64,000 nt of DNA. Origin: Aquimarina aggregata (GTDB taxonomy: Bacteria > Bacteroidota > Bacteroidia > Flavobacteriales > Flavobacteriaceae). The notes beneath the pieces were generated by a model. It was not told the DNA's origin. It searched no databases and worked only from the letters and a program-made list of their open reading frames with translations. Location: the NCBI RefSeq assembly GCF_001632745.1, contig NZ_LQRT01000002.1, forward strand, positions 248,001-312,000. The letters run 5' to 3'. Position numbers and translations under genes: made by a program. Positions 42,440 to 52,152 of the stretch are shown one piece after another. Position 1 is the stretch's first letter. Each line of letters starts with the position of its first letter.

Positions 42440-44485
42440 GTGAAAAGAATTTTAGACAGCCTGTATAAAAGAAAATCAACTATCTATAAGATATTTCTTT
42501 TTATAATTACTACTGCACTAATCGTGTATCTATTCCCTAAAGGAGGAATTTTTAAGTACGAGTTTACCAAAGGGAAACCATGGCAATATGAAAACTTGTA
42601 TGCTCCCTTTGATTTTGCAATAGCTAAAACAGAAGAAGAAATTGAGGATGAGAAAAAACGAATCACAGATAATATTATTCCGTATTTCGAGTATGATACA
42701 ATAATTGCGAATACTGCAAAAGAGTTGTATGAAGAAATGTTTGCAAGTAACCTTCCTACGTTAAATCAAAGTAGTACACGTGATCAAGCTAAACTTTTTG
42801 GAAGAATTTTATTAAATGATATATATAGATATGGTGTTTTGCAAGAAACCTATTCTTATAGTAGTAATAGACAAATATTTTTAAATAAAGGAAACAAAGC
42901 TGAAGCTGTTACATATGGTCAAATACAAACTCCCAATGCCATAACCCGTCTTATTAATTCAAGAATTGATAAAAGTGAATATACAAAGTTTAAAAGTGGT
43001 TTTGTGGCCTTGTTTTATGATTTGGTAAAACCTAATGTTAGGTTGAATGATAAATTAACCGAAAGTACATTAGAAAATGAACTAGCCAAGGTTTTAACGA
43101 CTAGAGGAGGGGTATCTCGTGATAGTAGGATTATAGCTAAAGGAGAAGTTGTTGAAGGAGATAAATTACAAATTTTAAGTTCTTTAAAGGCAGAGTATGA
43201 GTCTCAGGTTTGGAGTGACAAGAATTTTTATTGGATTGTTTTAGGGTATAGTCTTTTGGTATCTCTGGCATTAATGATGCTATTATTATTTATTAGAAAA
43301 TACAGAACAGAGATCTATGATAATAATACTCAGGTCACTTTTATTTTTTTCAATATACTTTTTATGGTTTTGATAACCACCTTGGTGGTAAAATATAGAT
43401 CTGGTTATATCTATGTTGTTCCTTTATGTATATTACCATTAGTGTTAAAAGCCTTTTTTGATTCTAGATTGGGTTTATTTACACATGTGGTTACGGTTTT
43501 GATTTTGGGATTTGTAGTTCCTAATAGTTATGAATATACGTTCTTACAAATTATTGCGGGAATAGTAACTATACTTACTATCTCTGAATCGTTTAAAAGA
43601 GCAAATTTATTTATTTCGGTAGGACAAATTACGGTAGTTTATATCCTTGCTTATATATCATTTCACATTATTCATGAAGGAAGTATAAGTAATATTGATT
43701 GGATAACTGTGGTCTTGTTTGTTATTAGTGGATTTGCGACTTTAATTGTTCACCCTCTGATTTATGCGTATGAAAAATTATTTGGATTAATATCTGATGT
43801 ATCTTTATTAGAGCTTAGTGATACGAATTCAATATTATTAAAAGAATTGTCTAATAAAGCGCCTGGAACTTTCCACCATTCTCTTAATGTAGCTAATATT
43901 GCAGAAGCTGCAGCAAATGAAATTGGTGCAAATGCTATGCTTGTTAGGGTAGGAGCTCTTTATCATGATATAGGTAAAATGGCAAATCCAACTTACTTTA
44001 CAGAGAATCAATCTACGTCTGGAAATGCTCATGATGTATTATCTCCTAAAGAAAGTGCTAGAATTATTATTAATCATGTAATTAGAGGTATAGAAATTGC
44101 GAAAAAATACAAATTACCAGACCGTGTGATCGATTTTATCAGAACACATCACGGTACTAGTACGGTATATTATTTTTATACAAAAGAGAAAGAAAGTAAT
44201 GAAAATGTAAACATTGAAGATTTTAGGTATCCAGGACCTAAACCTTTTTCTAAAGAGACCGCTATTTTAATGATGAGCGATAGTGTAGAGGCGGCTTCAA
44301 AAAGTTTAAAAAATCCAACAAGTAGCTTAATAGATTCTTTTGTAGAAAAAATTGTAAGTAAACAAATGGATGACGATCAATTTATCAATGCAAATATCAC
44401 TTTCAAAGAAATTCAACAAATTAAAAAGGTATTCAAACGTAAACTAACCAATATCTATCATTTGCGAATAGAATATCCAGAATAG
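42440..44485 (+). CDS. 7TM-HD family membrane phosphohydrolase (PgpH-like)
   Basis: About 681 residues. One N-terminal membrane helix (~15-33), an extracytoplasmic 7TMR-HDED domain (~60-260), seven membrane helices (~265-450), and a cytoplasmic HD domain with APGTFHHSLNVANIAEAAA and VGALYHDIGKMANP, then the long HD-GYP-like helix region with RTHHGTS. In Firmicutes, PgpH of this layout hydrolyses cyclic di-AMP. Flavobacteria also encode DisA-type cyclases, so that role is likely but inferred. The GTG at 42440 is chosen; a TTG four codons earlier would also work. Confidence 0.9.
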   Translation: MKRILDSLYKRKSTIYKIFLFIITTALIVYLFPKGGIFKYEFTKGKPWQYENLYAPFDFAIAKTEEEIEDEKKRITDNIIPYFEYDTIIANTAKELYEEMFASNLPTLNQSSTRDQAKLFGRILLNDIYRYGVLQETYSYSSNRQIFLNKGNKAEAVTYGQIQTPNAITRLINSRIDKSEYTKFKSGFVALFYDLVKPNVRLNDKLTESTLENELAKVLTTRGGVSRDSRIIAKGEVVEGDKLQILSSLKAEYESQVWSDKNFYWIVLGYSLLVSLALMMLLLFIRKYRTEIYDNNTQVTFIFFNILFMVLITTLVVKYRSGYIYVVPLCILPLVLKAFFDSRLGLFTHVVTVLILGFVVPNSYEYTFLQIIAGIVTILTISESFKRANLFISVGQITVVYILAYISFHIIHEGSISNIDWITVVLFVISGFATLIVHPLIYAYEKLFGLISDVSLLELSDTNSILLKELSNKAPGTFHHSLNVANIAEAAANEIGANAMLVRVGALYHDIGKMANPTYFTENQSTSGNAHDVLSPKESARIIINHVIRGIEIAKKYKLPDRVIDFIRTHHGTSTVYYFYTKEKESNENVNIEDFRYPGPKPFSKETAILMMSDSVEAASKSLKNPTSSLIDSFVEKIVSKQMDDDQFINANITFKEIQQIKKVFKRKLTNIYHLRIEYPE

Positions 44486-44533
44486 CATCATATGTTATCC
44501 TATGTGATTTATAAACGTCTTTTTTTAAATCTG

Positions 44534-44812
44534 TTATTTTAAATATTTTTTATCCATCCAAAAGGTTCCAAAAGGGATAATTGAACATAGTAATACTATA
44601 GCAAGAGTTTTTGTGTTCCATTTTTTTTCTGGCTTAACAAGAAATGCAAACACAATATATATAAGAAATAAAAAACCGTGAGCCATACCAATTACTTTAT
44701 TGGGTTCTGGAGAATCAAACATGTATTTTAAAGGCATGGTAACAAATAAAATTAGGAGGTAAGAAATACCTTCTAGGTAGCTAATTATTCTGAAACTGGT
44801 AATCATAGGCAA
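44534..44812 (-). CDS. DUF3817 small membrane protein
   Basis: 92 residues with three hydrophobic segments. Landmarks: FRIISYLEGISYLLILFVTMPLKY at ~6-29, VIGMAHGFLFLIYIVFAF at ~40-57 and a final ~20-residue helix before KKYLK. This is the DUF3817 family, widespread small inner-membrane proteins of unknown role. It is 21 bases after the stop of the mechanosensitive-channel gene, so probably part of that transcript. Confidence 0.85.
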   Translation of the reverse strand: MPMITSFRIISYLEGISYLLILFVTMPLKYMFDSPEPNKVIGMAHGFLFLIYIVFAFLVKPEKKWNTKTLAIVLLCSIIPFGTFWMDKKYLK

Positions 44813-44833
44813 TTATTATAAGATAAATAATTA

Positions 44834-46078
44834 TTATTCTTTGTTAGTTATATCAAAATTTAATTCAAATACATCAAGATTGAAATAAGGAATTGCAGAG
44901 AGCAGATGATCAAAAATATCAGCCATGATGTTTTCATAATTTTTCCAAACTTTATCATTGCTAAAAGCATAGATTTCTAAGGGTATACCTTGAGCAGATG
45001 GCGCTAGCTGCCTACTCATAATGGTCATTTCTTTATTGATATATGGATGATTCTCAAGGTATGATGCTACATAAATTCTAAAAACTCCCATATTCGTCAA
45101 ATTTCTTCCATTTACAGGATTAGATTTATCGATATTATTATTTTGATTATATAGACTTATTTCCTGTTGTTTGTTTTCAAGATACTCACCAATAAGAGTT
45201 ACTTTTTTTAATCGTTCAATATCATCATTAGACAAGAAAGAAATACTTCCTGTTTTTATTAGTAAAGATCTCTTTATTCTTCTTCCTCCCGAATCCATCA
45301 TACCACGCCAATTCCTGAAAGATTCAGAAGTAAGATGATAGGTTGGTATTGTGGTAATAGTTTTGTCAAAATTTTGAACTTTAACAGAAGATAAATTAAT
45401 CTCGACAACATCTCCATCTGCTCCATATTTTTCCATTGTAATCCAATCACCAATTCTTACTGTATCGTTAACCGCAACTTGTATACTAGCTACAAAGCCC
45501 AAGATTGTATCTTTAAAGATTAAAAGTATTACAGCCGACATAGCACCCAATGCAGTTAGAAAAGTCCATATTGATTTTCCTGTCATCGATGAAAAAATAA
45601 ATATCCCCCCTATAGTCCAAACAAATATCATAAACACTTGAACATAACTATCGATAGGTTTATCTTTAAATGAAGATAATGACTTAAGGTAATCTCTAAA
45701 GGTTCTTAGGATACTTCGTAACACCCATATGGTTAGTATAATAACCATTATGTCAAATATAATTTCCAAATATTTCTCTGCTGTTGGAAAAGAAATAAAT
45801 AGCATGGGTACTATCCAAATAGTTAAAGAAAGAGGTACAATATGTGCTAAGTAATCAAACGTCTTATTTTTTACCAGAAAATCATCAAAAGTATTCCTTG
45901 ATTTTGATGCATAACTTTTAAAAATAGTAAGAAAGACCCTTTTCAAGATAATATATATAAAGAAAAGAATAAAAACGAGAATTGATAATCCAATAAGGAT
46001 ATTTAGATATTCTGATAGGTCTTTCGAAATACCTTTGTCTATAAAAATGTTATAAAAATAACGAGTTAATTCCTTCAT
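44834..46078 (-). CDS. Mechanosensitive ion channel family protein (MscS/YbdG-like)
   Basis: 414 residues. Several N-terminal helices (~25-50, 75-100, 105-125, 145-165), then the pore helix and MscS beta domain: ALGAMSAVILLIFKDTILGFVASIQV (~180-205), NDTVRIGDWITMEKYGADGDVVEINLSSVKVQNFDKTI (~208-245). The C-terminus is like YbdG, which responds to mild osmotic down-shock in E. coli. It would act as a tension-gated pressure valve in the inner membrane. A -7 box (TAATTTTG, 46123-46116) lies ~38 bases upstream. Confidence 0.92.
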   Translation of the reverse strand: MKELTRYFYNIFIDKGISKDLSEYLNILIGLSILVFILFFIYIILKRVFLTIFKSYASKSRNTFDDFLVKNKTFDYLAHIVPLSLTIWIVPMLFISFPTAEKYLEIIFDIMVIILTIWVLRSILRTFRDYLKSLSSFKDKPIDSYVQVFMIFVWTIGGIFIFSSMTGKSIWTFLTALGAMSAVILLIFKDTILGFVASIQVAVNDTVRIGDWITMEKYGADGDVVEINLSSVKVQNFDKTITTIPTYHLTSESFRNWRGMMDSGGRRIKRSLLIKTGSISFLSNDDIERLKKVTLIGEYLENKQQEISLYNQNNNIDKSNPVNGRNLTNMGVFRIYVASYLENHPYINKEMTIMSRQLAPSAQGIPLEIYAFSNDKVWKNYENIMADIFDHLLSAIPYFNLDVFELNFDITNKE

Positions 46079-46115
46079 TTGTATTGATATCCGATGAATC
46101 CATTTTTGGGCTTTG

Positions 46116-46123
46116 CAAAATTA
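46116..46123 (-). promoter_or_regulatory. Candidate -7 element (TAATTTTG) of the mechanosensitive channel gene
   Basis: Minus-strand bases 46123-46116 read TAATTTTG, a TAnnTTTG match, 38 bases before the ATG. -33 element unclear. Confidence 0.35.
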
Positions 46124-46200
46124 GTAGTATAACAGGTAATTAAGCAAATAAAACATCATTTTTTCTTCTTACAAAAGAGGTTTTGCTATTACTAAAATCA

Positions 46201-46235
46201 AATCACCCTATTTATCAAAAATAAATAGGGTGATT
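46201..46235 (-). terminator. Terminator of TonB receptor 1
   Basis: AATCACCCTATTTAT (46201-46215) and ATAAATAGGGTGATT (46221-46235) pair over 15 bp with a five-base loop, 27 bases past the stop at 46262. A T-rich tract follows on the minus strand. Confidence 0.85.
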
Positions 46236-46261
46236 AGACAATCAAATATAATTTCTAATAC

Positions 46262-49102
46262 TTACAATTTATAATTTAAAGATAAATTAATCATAGTACC
46301 TAATTGGCTAAAATGATATCCATCATACGACATTTGAGAATATCGCCCATTAAATGTAATTAAGTTGAAAGCCGTTTTTTCGGCTGCAGGATCGTTAAGT
46401 ACTGCTGTTCCTGTAGGTGTAAGTGCTTCAAACTCCCATTCTGGTAATACATCTAGTATGTTATTCACATTTAATGCAATTGTTAATTTGTCTGTTGCGC
46501 TATAGTTTATTGCTAAATCGGTAACAACTTTTGTCATAAACTCAACTCCAAGATCAGAACCTCCGTCGCTATCTGCTGCATCACCTCCAACAAGACCTTC
46601 TAAGTCCTGCAAACCTTGATTTCTAAATTTTGTAGGACCAAATAGCGTATTATTTAATGAAAAACCAAATTTACCAATATCATAATTGGCTCCTAGTATT
46701 GCCTTAAATTCGGGTCTTGAAGTAAAGAATAAGGCTTCTTGAGTATCATTAACTACAGACTGACCAGCTTGTGCTACCAAAGCAGGGTTTTTAACATCCC
46801 CATCTCTTTCGTTCTCTAATGTATAATTACCAGATAGACTAAAACCAAGTTTTCCTGTTCCTAATTCGATATTTTTGTAATTAGCAACTAGATCTATACC
46901 AGAAGTTCTAGTATCAATGGCATTTACAAAGAAACTTACATCTGATAAATTATTGTCTGTTAATACATCGTCCAAAGGTGTATTTCCGGCCGCTGTAGCT
47001 CCAATTTCTGTACTAAGAACAATTCTATCATCTACGGCAATATTATAGTAATCTATGGTGAAATTAATATTTCTATTAATCTTAGCCCCAATACCTACGG
47101 TAATATTGGTTGATTCTTCTGCATCCAGTTGTGGAATATCTAATAATCTTGCTTGCGGAGAAACATTATTAATCAATCCTCCGACCTGTATACCTTGACC
47201 AGGAACAAAACTAAATTGTGCTCTTTGTGTAAAGATTTGATGTAATGTTGGAGCTCTAAACCCTGTAGATACAGATGCTCTTAAAGTTAATTTATCTTCT
47301 AGAAATTTATAACGAGAACTTAGTTTCCAAACGAAAGCTTCTCCAAAATCACTATAGTCTTCTAATCTAATAGTTCCATTTACTAAAAAATCTTCAGTAA
47401 TATCAGCAGAAATATCAAAATAACCACCAAAATTATAACGATTAAATTTTCCTGAATTTTCTGGTCTATTTCCGGCAAAAGAATCAGAACCTCCTCCATC
47501 ATATGATGCCAGATCACCTTCGATAATTTCAAAAGTTTCATTTCTAAACTCTGCACCAAAACCAATACTAACTTGATCAGAAAGTAATTTTGCAATATCA
47601 ATATTTCCTACGTTATGCGAAAATCTTGTTCCTCCCGGATCAAATGAGATAGGACTTCTTTCTCTATATAAATCGGCACCTCCAATGACTTCTCCAGGAT
47701 CTACGATACCATCATTATTTGCATCATTCCATGTTAATGGAGACAAAACAGAGTTTCCATTATGTGTATTATTTACAGAATAGGTTTGCGTATTTCCACC
47801 AGTAGTGTAACTAAGATCATAATTCCAACCATTTTTTTTAGTTTTAAATCCTACTGTTGCGTTATAATCGTTTAGATCTCCTTCAAAAGTAGGAAGATAC
47901 CCTTCATAAGATCCTCCAGGACCATTAGGGAAGAAATCTGCTAAATACGGAAAATCCTGAATATCTCTCCAATATGGAGTTCTAAAATTGGCAAAGCTAT
48001 TTACCTTTTTATATACGTAAGCCGCATTCATATAGATTTCAGTGTTTTCGCTGATATCATACCCTCCATTTACTAAAAACTTGGATGCTGCTGTTTCAGG
48101 AGATCCATTAATGTTTCCTGCATCAGGACGTCTAGATAAAAAATCACGAATGTCTTCTAGTCTTTCTCCTACTCGTGTACCACCAAAATCAGAAAATTCA
48201 CCTTCGGCATCTACATCACCGGGACGATTTGCTAAACTTACTTTAGAGAAATCAATAGTGTAATTAAAGAATCCTTTGTCATCTCCTATTTTAGCACCAT
48301 TGTTTAAACTAATACCTATTGTTTCTCCATCTCCTTCAGAAGTGATTCCCGATCTAAAAGTTACAGAGCCTTCTTCTGGGTTATCTTTAAGAACAATATT
48401 CATAACTCCTGCAATAGCATCAGAACCATATTGGGCAGAAGCTCCATCTCTTAAGATTTCAACACGTTTAATAGCATCTGTTGGTATTGCAGAGATATCT
48501 GCGCCAGTTTCACCTCTACCAGGAGAAGTTTGTGTGTACAGTAATGCACTTAAATTTTTACGTTTACCGTTAACCAGAATTAATGTTCTACTTGGTCCCA
48601 TATTTCTAATTTCATATGGGTCTAATAATGATGTAGCATCATTTACTGGTGTTTGTACGGTATTAAATGAAGGTATTTTATACTGTAATGCTTTGTCAAA
48701 TGTAATTTGACCAGTAGACACTAATTCATTTGCTGGTAAAACATCAACAGGAAGAGACGATGTAGTATTACTTCTTGGTAATGCTCTGGATCCTACTAAT
48801 ATAATTTCTTCTAATTGCGCTCCGCTCGCCAATGTCACATCAATTACGGTTTTAGAGTTTACAGAAATTTCTTGAGTATTAAAGCCAACATAACTAAAGA
48901 TTAATATGCTTTCTGCGTTACTGACATCTATGCTATATTTACCGTCAAAATCGGTTGTAGCTCCATTACTGGTTCCTTTTTCGATAATATTTACTCCGGG
49001 TAAAGGAGAACCGTCGGCATCCCTAATGACACCAGTGACTGTTTGCTGGGAAAACCCAAAACAAACGGATAATACGAATAAAATGAATGTTAGTTTTTTC
49101 AT
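46262..49102 (-). CDS. TonB-dependent outer-membrane receptor 1
   Basis: 946 residues. Signal peptide to ~19 (CFGFSQ), carboxypeptidase-regulatory-like domain (TGVIRDADGSPLPGVNIIEKG, ~22-110), plug domain (~120-240, with LILVNGKRK and AIKRVEILRDGASAQYGSDAIAGV), then a 22-strand beta-barrel ending LSLNYKL. It imports a ligand across the outer membrane using TonB energy. There is no susD partner, so it is not a SusCD pair; layout is like receptors for siderophores, vitamins or small glycans. Paralogue of the next receptor and with a similar promoter leader. Confidence 0.93.
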   Translation of the reverse strand: MKKLTFILFVLSVCFGFSQQTVTGVIRDADGSPLPGVNIIEKGTSNGATTDFDGKYSIDVSNAESILIFSYVGFNTQEISVNSKTVIDVTLASGAQLEEIILVGSRALPRSNTTSSLPVDVLPANELVSTGQITFDKALQYKIPSFNTVQTPVNDATSLLDPYEIRNMGPSRTLILVNGKRKNLSALLYTQTSPGRGETGADISAIPTDAIKRVEILRDGASAQYGSDAIAGVMNIVLKDNPEEGSVTFRSGITSEGDGETIGISLNNGAKIGDDKGFFNYTIDFSKVSLANRPGDVDAEGEFSDFGGTRVGERLEDIRDFLSRRPDAGNINGSPETAASKFLVNGGYDISENTEIYMNAAYVYKKVNSFANFRTPYWRDIQDFPYLADFFPNGPGGSYEGYLPTFEGDLNDYNATVGFKTKKNGWNYDLSYTTGGNTQTYSVNNTHNGNSVLSPLTWNDANNDGIVDPGEVIGGADLYRERSPISFDPGGTRFSHNVGNIDIAKLLSDQVSIGFGAEFRNETFEIIEGDLASYDGGGSDSFAGNRPENSGKFNRYNFGGYFDISADITEDFLVNGTIRLEDYSDFGEAFVWKLSSRYKFLEDKLTLRASVSTGFRAPTLHQIFTQRAQFSFVPGQGIQVGGLINNVSPQARLLDIPQLDAEESTNITVGIGAKINRNINFTIDYYNIAVDDRIVLSTEIGATAAGNTPLDDVLTDNNLSDVSFFVNAIDTRTSGIDLVANYKNIELGTGKLGFSLSGNYTLENERDGDVKNPALVAQAGQSVVNDTQEALFFTSRPEFKAILGANYDIGKFGFSLNNTLFGPTKFRNQGLQDLEGLVGGDAADSDGGSDLGVEFMTKVVTDLAINYSATDKLTIALNVNNILDVLPEWEFEALTPTGTAVLNDPAAEKTAFNLITFNGRYSQMSYDGYHFSQLGTMINLSLNYKL

Positions 49103-49121
49103 GTAAAAAGTTTTAATTTAA

Positions 49122-49150
49122 GATGATTGTTGCCTTAAATATATTTAAAA
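49122..49150 (-). promoter_or_regulatory. Conserved leader block of TonB receptor 1
   Basis: 29 bases that match 52009-52037 at 23 positions. Both blocks begin at the same distance (19 bases) before their ATG. The shared core includes AATATATTTA-like and AACAATCA sequences on the minus strand. Either promoter conserved after gene duplication or a common regulator site. Confidence 0.5.
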
Positions 49151-49302
49151 GGTTTTTCTTTTTAACATGATGTTTTAATTTTCTTTTAAATAACTGTAAA
49201 TAAAAAATGAAATAATTAACAGAATATACTTTTTACTTTATTTTTTTCAAAAAATTGGCTTTTGGCGTACCAATCTTTTATAATTTGAATCTCATAAATA
49301 AG

Positions 49303-49335
49303 AAAAGCATCATATCTGGTGGATATAATGCTTTT
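49303..49335 (-). terminator. Terminator of TonB receptor 2
   Basis: AAAAGCATCATATC (49303-49316) pairs with GATATAATGCTTTT (49322-49335) with one mismatch, loop TGGTG, 23 bases past the stop at 49359. Confidence 0.75.
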
Positions 49336-49358
49336 AATAAGTTTCTTAATATATTTTT

Positions 49359-51989
49359 TTAAAAATTAAAATCTAACCTGGCATAATAATATGCTCCTCC
49401 AAATCCCATTTGTACTGCATCCCAATATCCTCCGGCTTCAGTTTCTCCATCATTTTGTTGGTCAGGATATTCATTAGTGATATTGTTTCCACCTATAGTT
49501 AATTTAAAAGCGTCAGAAAGTTTATAACCAAGATTTAGGTCTGCAGTAATTTTTGCGCCATAGATATCTTCGGTATCTGCAAAATCAATAAGAACAATCT
49601 CACTAAAACGGGTTAATCCAATACCCGCATTAAATTTATCTTTACTGTAATTGGCATTAAATGAGAATTTGCTTTCTGGTGCAGAAGCTAATAAAAAGGC
49701 CTTTTCTCTTTCTCCAAAAAATATGCTTTCATCTAAATCTGTATTTACACTTTTTATGTACATATTGTTTACGTTCCCTGCTAGTGTAGCAGAGAGATTT
49801 CCGAAATTGTAACTTTCTTTCCAAGATAATATGATATCAAGACCCACAGTCTCTGTATCTACTCCGTTAGCAAAGAATTGAGCCTCATTTACATTTGGTA
49901 TTTGAGGCGCCGCAAAAGTACCTGTTAATACGATTCTATCTTTTACATTGATAAAGTATCCATCAATGGTTGCAGTAAACTTACCAAAAGAAGCTGTAGT
50001 ACCAATAGCAGCATTAATTGCGGTTTCTTCTTGTAATGCTTCAATTCCAAAAGAAGCAGTAACTGGGCTATTATTTGCTGATAATAATGTTTCTGAAGCA
50101 GTACCACCTTGAAAATCTGTAAACCTTAAATTGTAATAAATCTGCGCTAAAGAAGGAGCTCTAAACCCTGTACTAACAGATCCACGTATATTAATATCAT
50201 CTGTTGCTTTAATTCTAAATGACAGTTTACCGTTAATAGTACTACCAAAATCACTATAGTCCTCAAATCTTGCTGCCGCTCCTAAAAGAAAACTATCTGT
50301 AATATCAAATTCTGCATCTGTGTAGATAGAAATATTTGACCTAGAACGATCTACCTCATTAGCAGGACTATAACCTGGGAACCCTTGTGAACCTCCTGGT
50401 CTGGGTGTTGTAGCTCCAGAATCTGGATCTGTAAATATTGGCTGTACTTGTGTTGCTGGGTCGATAATTGGACGACCATTTATATCGTATGTAGCATACG
50501 AACCTTCTTCACCTGCAAAAATTATAAAGTTTTCGGTTCTATATTCCGCTCCGAAAGCAATATTTAATCCTTTTAAAGTATTTGGATAATACTTAGAAAA
50601 ATCTAAACTTAACGTATTTTGACTTAAACTATGACCTCCAGCATCAAAATCTGTAGGGGAAGAGGCTAGCAATGATGCATTTAATGTTCCTTGTATGAAG
50701 TAATGAAAATTATTTTTACCCCATGTATTATTAATATCTATTTTCCAATTATCACTTGTTTCGGTTCTAATCCCGGCAGATACAGAATTATCAATAATAT
50801 TTGATGTTATTCTAGGAGTAAATCCATTAGGGAAAATTTCAGAAACAACACGTTCGCCTCCATTACGAGTAAAGGCAAAAGCGTCTGTGTCACGATAGTT
50901 TCTTCCTCCAAACGCGTAAAACTCTGTTTTTTTAGATATAGGAATCACTGTATTTGCGAAGAAATTAAATCCATCTATAGCAGCTTCACCAAAACCTCTT
51001 CTAAAATCAAAACCTGGACGCAATGTTTTATTTTTACTTATGTATTCTGTAGTAAAATTAATGAAGCCATCTTCTCCAATTTCAGCCCCGTAATTAGCTG
51101 TGATTTTTACAGATCCTCCATCAAAACTTTTATCATCTGCTAATCGGTTACCATCATTATTGGTGTCCAAACGATTTCCATCTGTATTTGGAGTACCATT
51201 GGGAAAATCACCTTTGGCATTTGTATTATATGCTCCGTAACTAATACTACCAGTTAATTTATTGACATTGTTCTTTAGTACAATGTTAATAACGCCTGCT
51301 ATGGCATCAGAACCGTATTGTGCAGCAGCGCCATCCCTAAGTATTTCAATTCTTTTAATTGCCGATGCAGGAATTGCATTAAGGTCTGTTCCTGAGTTTC
51401 CTCTACCTCGTGTTCCAAATACATTTATAAGAGAAGAAGAATGTCTTCTTTTACCATTAATTAATACTAATGTTTGATCAGGTCCAAGACCACGCAGTGT
51501 TGCAGGATCTATATGGTCCGCACCATCTGATCCAGATTGTTTATTTGCATTAAACGAAGGGGCTGTGTATTGTAATAATTCATTAATCTCAACTTTACCA
51601 CTTTTAGTGATAATTTCTTGCATGTCAATAATATCTATAGCTACAGGGGTATCAGTGGCCGTACGTTTAGGACTTCTGGAGCCAACAACAACAATAGTGC
51701 TTAGAATTTCTCCTCCAGATAGAACAACATCTATTTTTTCTAAGGTACCAACAACAATTTCTTGTGTCTCAAAACCTACAAAACTAAATATAAGTGTAGC
51801 GTTTGCATCAACAGCAATGGTATAATTACCTTGTTCGTCTGAAGTGGTTCCTGTACTTGTTCCTTTTTCAATAATATTTACAAAAGGAAGAGGAGCCCCA
51901 GATTCATCAGTAACAGTACCAGTAACAATTTGTTGACAAAAGGATACACTAGTAAATAAACTAAATAAAATGAGTGTTAAGTTTTTCAT
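49359..51989 (-). CDS. TonB-dependent outer-membrane receptor 2
   Basis: 876 residues. Signal peptide to ~19 (SVSFCQ), carboxypeptidase-regulatory-like domain (TGTVTDESGAPLPFVNIIEKG, ~22-105), plug (~115-235, with LVLINGKRRHSS and AIKRIEILRDGAAAQYGSDAIAGV), and a C-terminal barrel ending YYARLDFNF. Related to receptor 1 but clearly different in the barrel loops, so probably another ligand. No SusD gene and no T9SS domain. Each receptor has its own terminator and a leader of similar sequence, so they are separate transcripts. Confidence 0.93.
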   Translation of the reverse strand: MKNLTLILFSLFTSVSFCQQIVTGTVTDESGAPLPFVNIIEKGTSTGTTSDEQGNYTIAVDANATLIFSFVGFETQEIVVGTLEKIDVVLSGGEILSTIVVVGSRSPKRTATDTPVAIDIIDMQEIITKSGKVEINELLQYTAPSFNANKQSGSDGADHIDPATLRGLGPDQTLVLINGKRRHSSSLINVFGTRGRGNSGTDLNAIPASAIKRIEILRDGAAAQYGSDAIAGVINIVLKNNVNKLTGSISYGAYNTNAKGDFPNGTPNTDGNRLDTNNDGNRLADDKSFDGGSVKITANYGAEIGEDGFINFTTEYISKNKTLRPGFDFRRGFGEAAIDGFNFFANTVIPISKKTEFYAFGGRNYRDTDAFAFTRNGGERVVSEIFPNGFTPRITSNIIDNSVSAGIRTETSDNWKIDINNTWGKNNFHYFIQGTLNASLLASSPTDFDAGGHSLSQNTLSLDFSKYYPNTLKGLNIAFGAEYRTENFIIFAGEEGSYATYDINGRPIIDPATQVQPIFTDPDSGATTPRPGGSQGFPGYSPANEVDRSRSNISIYTDAEFDITDSFLLGAAARFEDYSDFGSTINGKLSFRIKATDDINIRGSVSTGFRAPSLAQIYYNLRFTDFQGGTASETLLSANNSPVTASFGIEALQEETAINAAIGTTASFGKFTATIDGYFINVKDRIVLTGTFAAPQIPNVNEAQFFANGVDTETVGLDIILSWKESYNFGNLSATLAGNVNNMYIKSVNTDLDESIFFGEREKAFLLASAPESKFSFNANYSKDKFNAGIGLTRFSEIVLIDFADTEDIYGAKITADLNLGYKLSDAFKLTIGGNNITNEYPDQQNDGETEAGGYWDAVQMGFGGAYYYARLDFNF

Positions 51990-52008
51990 GTGAGTATGTT
52001 TATTTTGT

Positions 52009-52037
52009 GGTGATTGTTACTATAAATATATCCAAAA
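52009..52037 (-). promoter_or_regulatory. Conserved leader block of TonB receptor 2
   Basis: See the block at 49122-49150: 23 of 29 bases the same, and the same distance to the ATG (19 bases). Bases nearer the ATG are not alike. Confidence 0.5.
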
Positions 52038-52084
52038 ACAAGGCTAATTTGTTTAAAATGAGACTTATTTTTTATAGAGCATAA

Positions 52085-52112
52085 AAAAACCAAACATTTA
52101 TGTTTGGTTTAA
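52085..52112 (-). terminator. Terminator of the 172-residue exported protein gene
   Basis: AAACCAAACAT (52087-52097) and ATGTTTGGTTT (52100-52110) form an 11-bp stem (tip closed by TT), with a T run on the minus strand, about 43 bases past the stop at 52153. Confidence 0.8.
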
Positions 52113-52152
52113 GTTTATAGTATTTTGGATGTGAAGTTTACAACAAGATAGT

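Noticed and set aside
46262..51989. SusCD-type polysaccharide utilisation locus
   Set aside because: No SusD-like lipoprotein next to either receptor and no adjacent glycosidase; these are plain TonB receptors.
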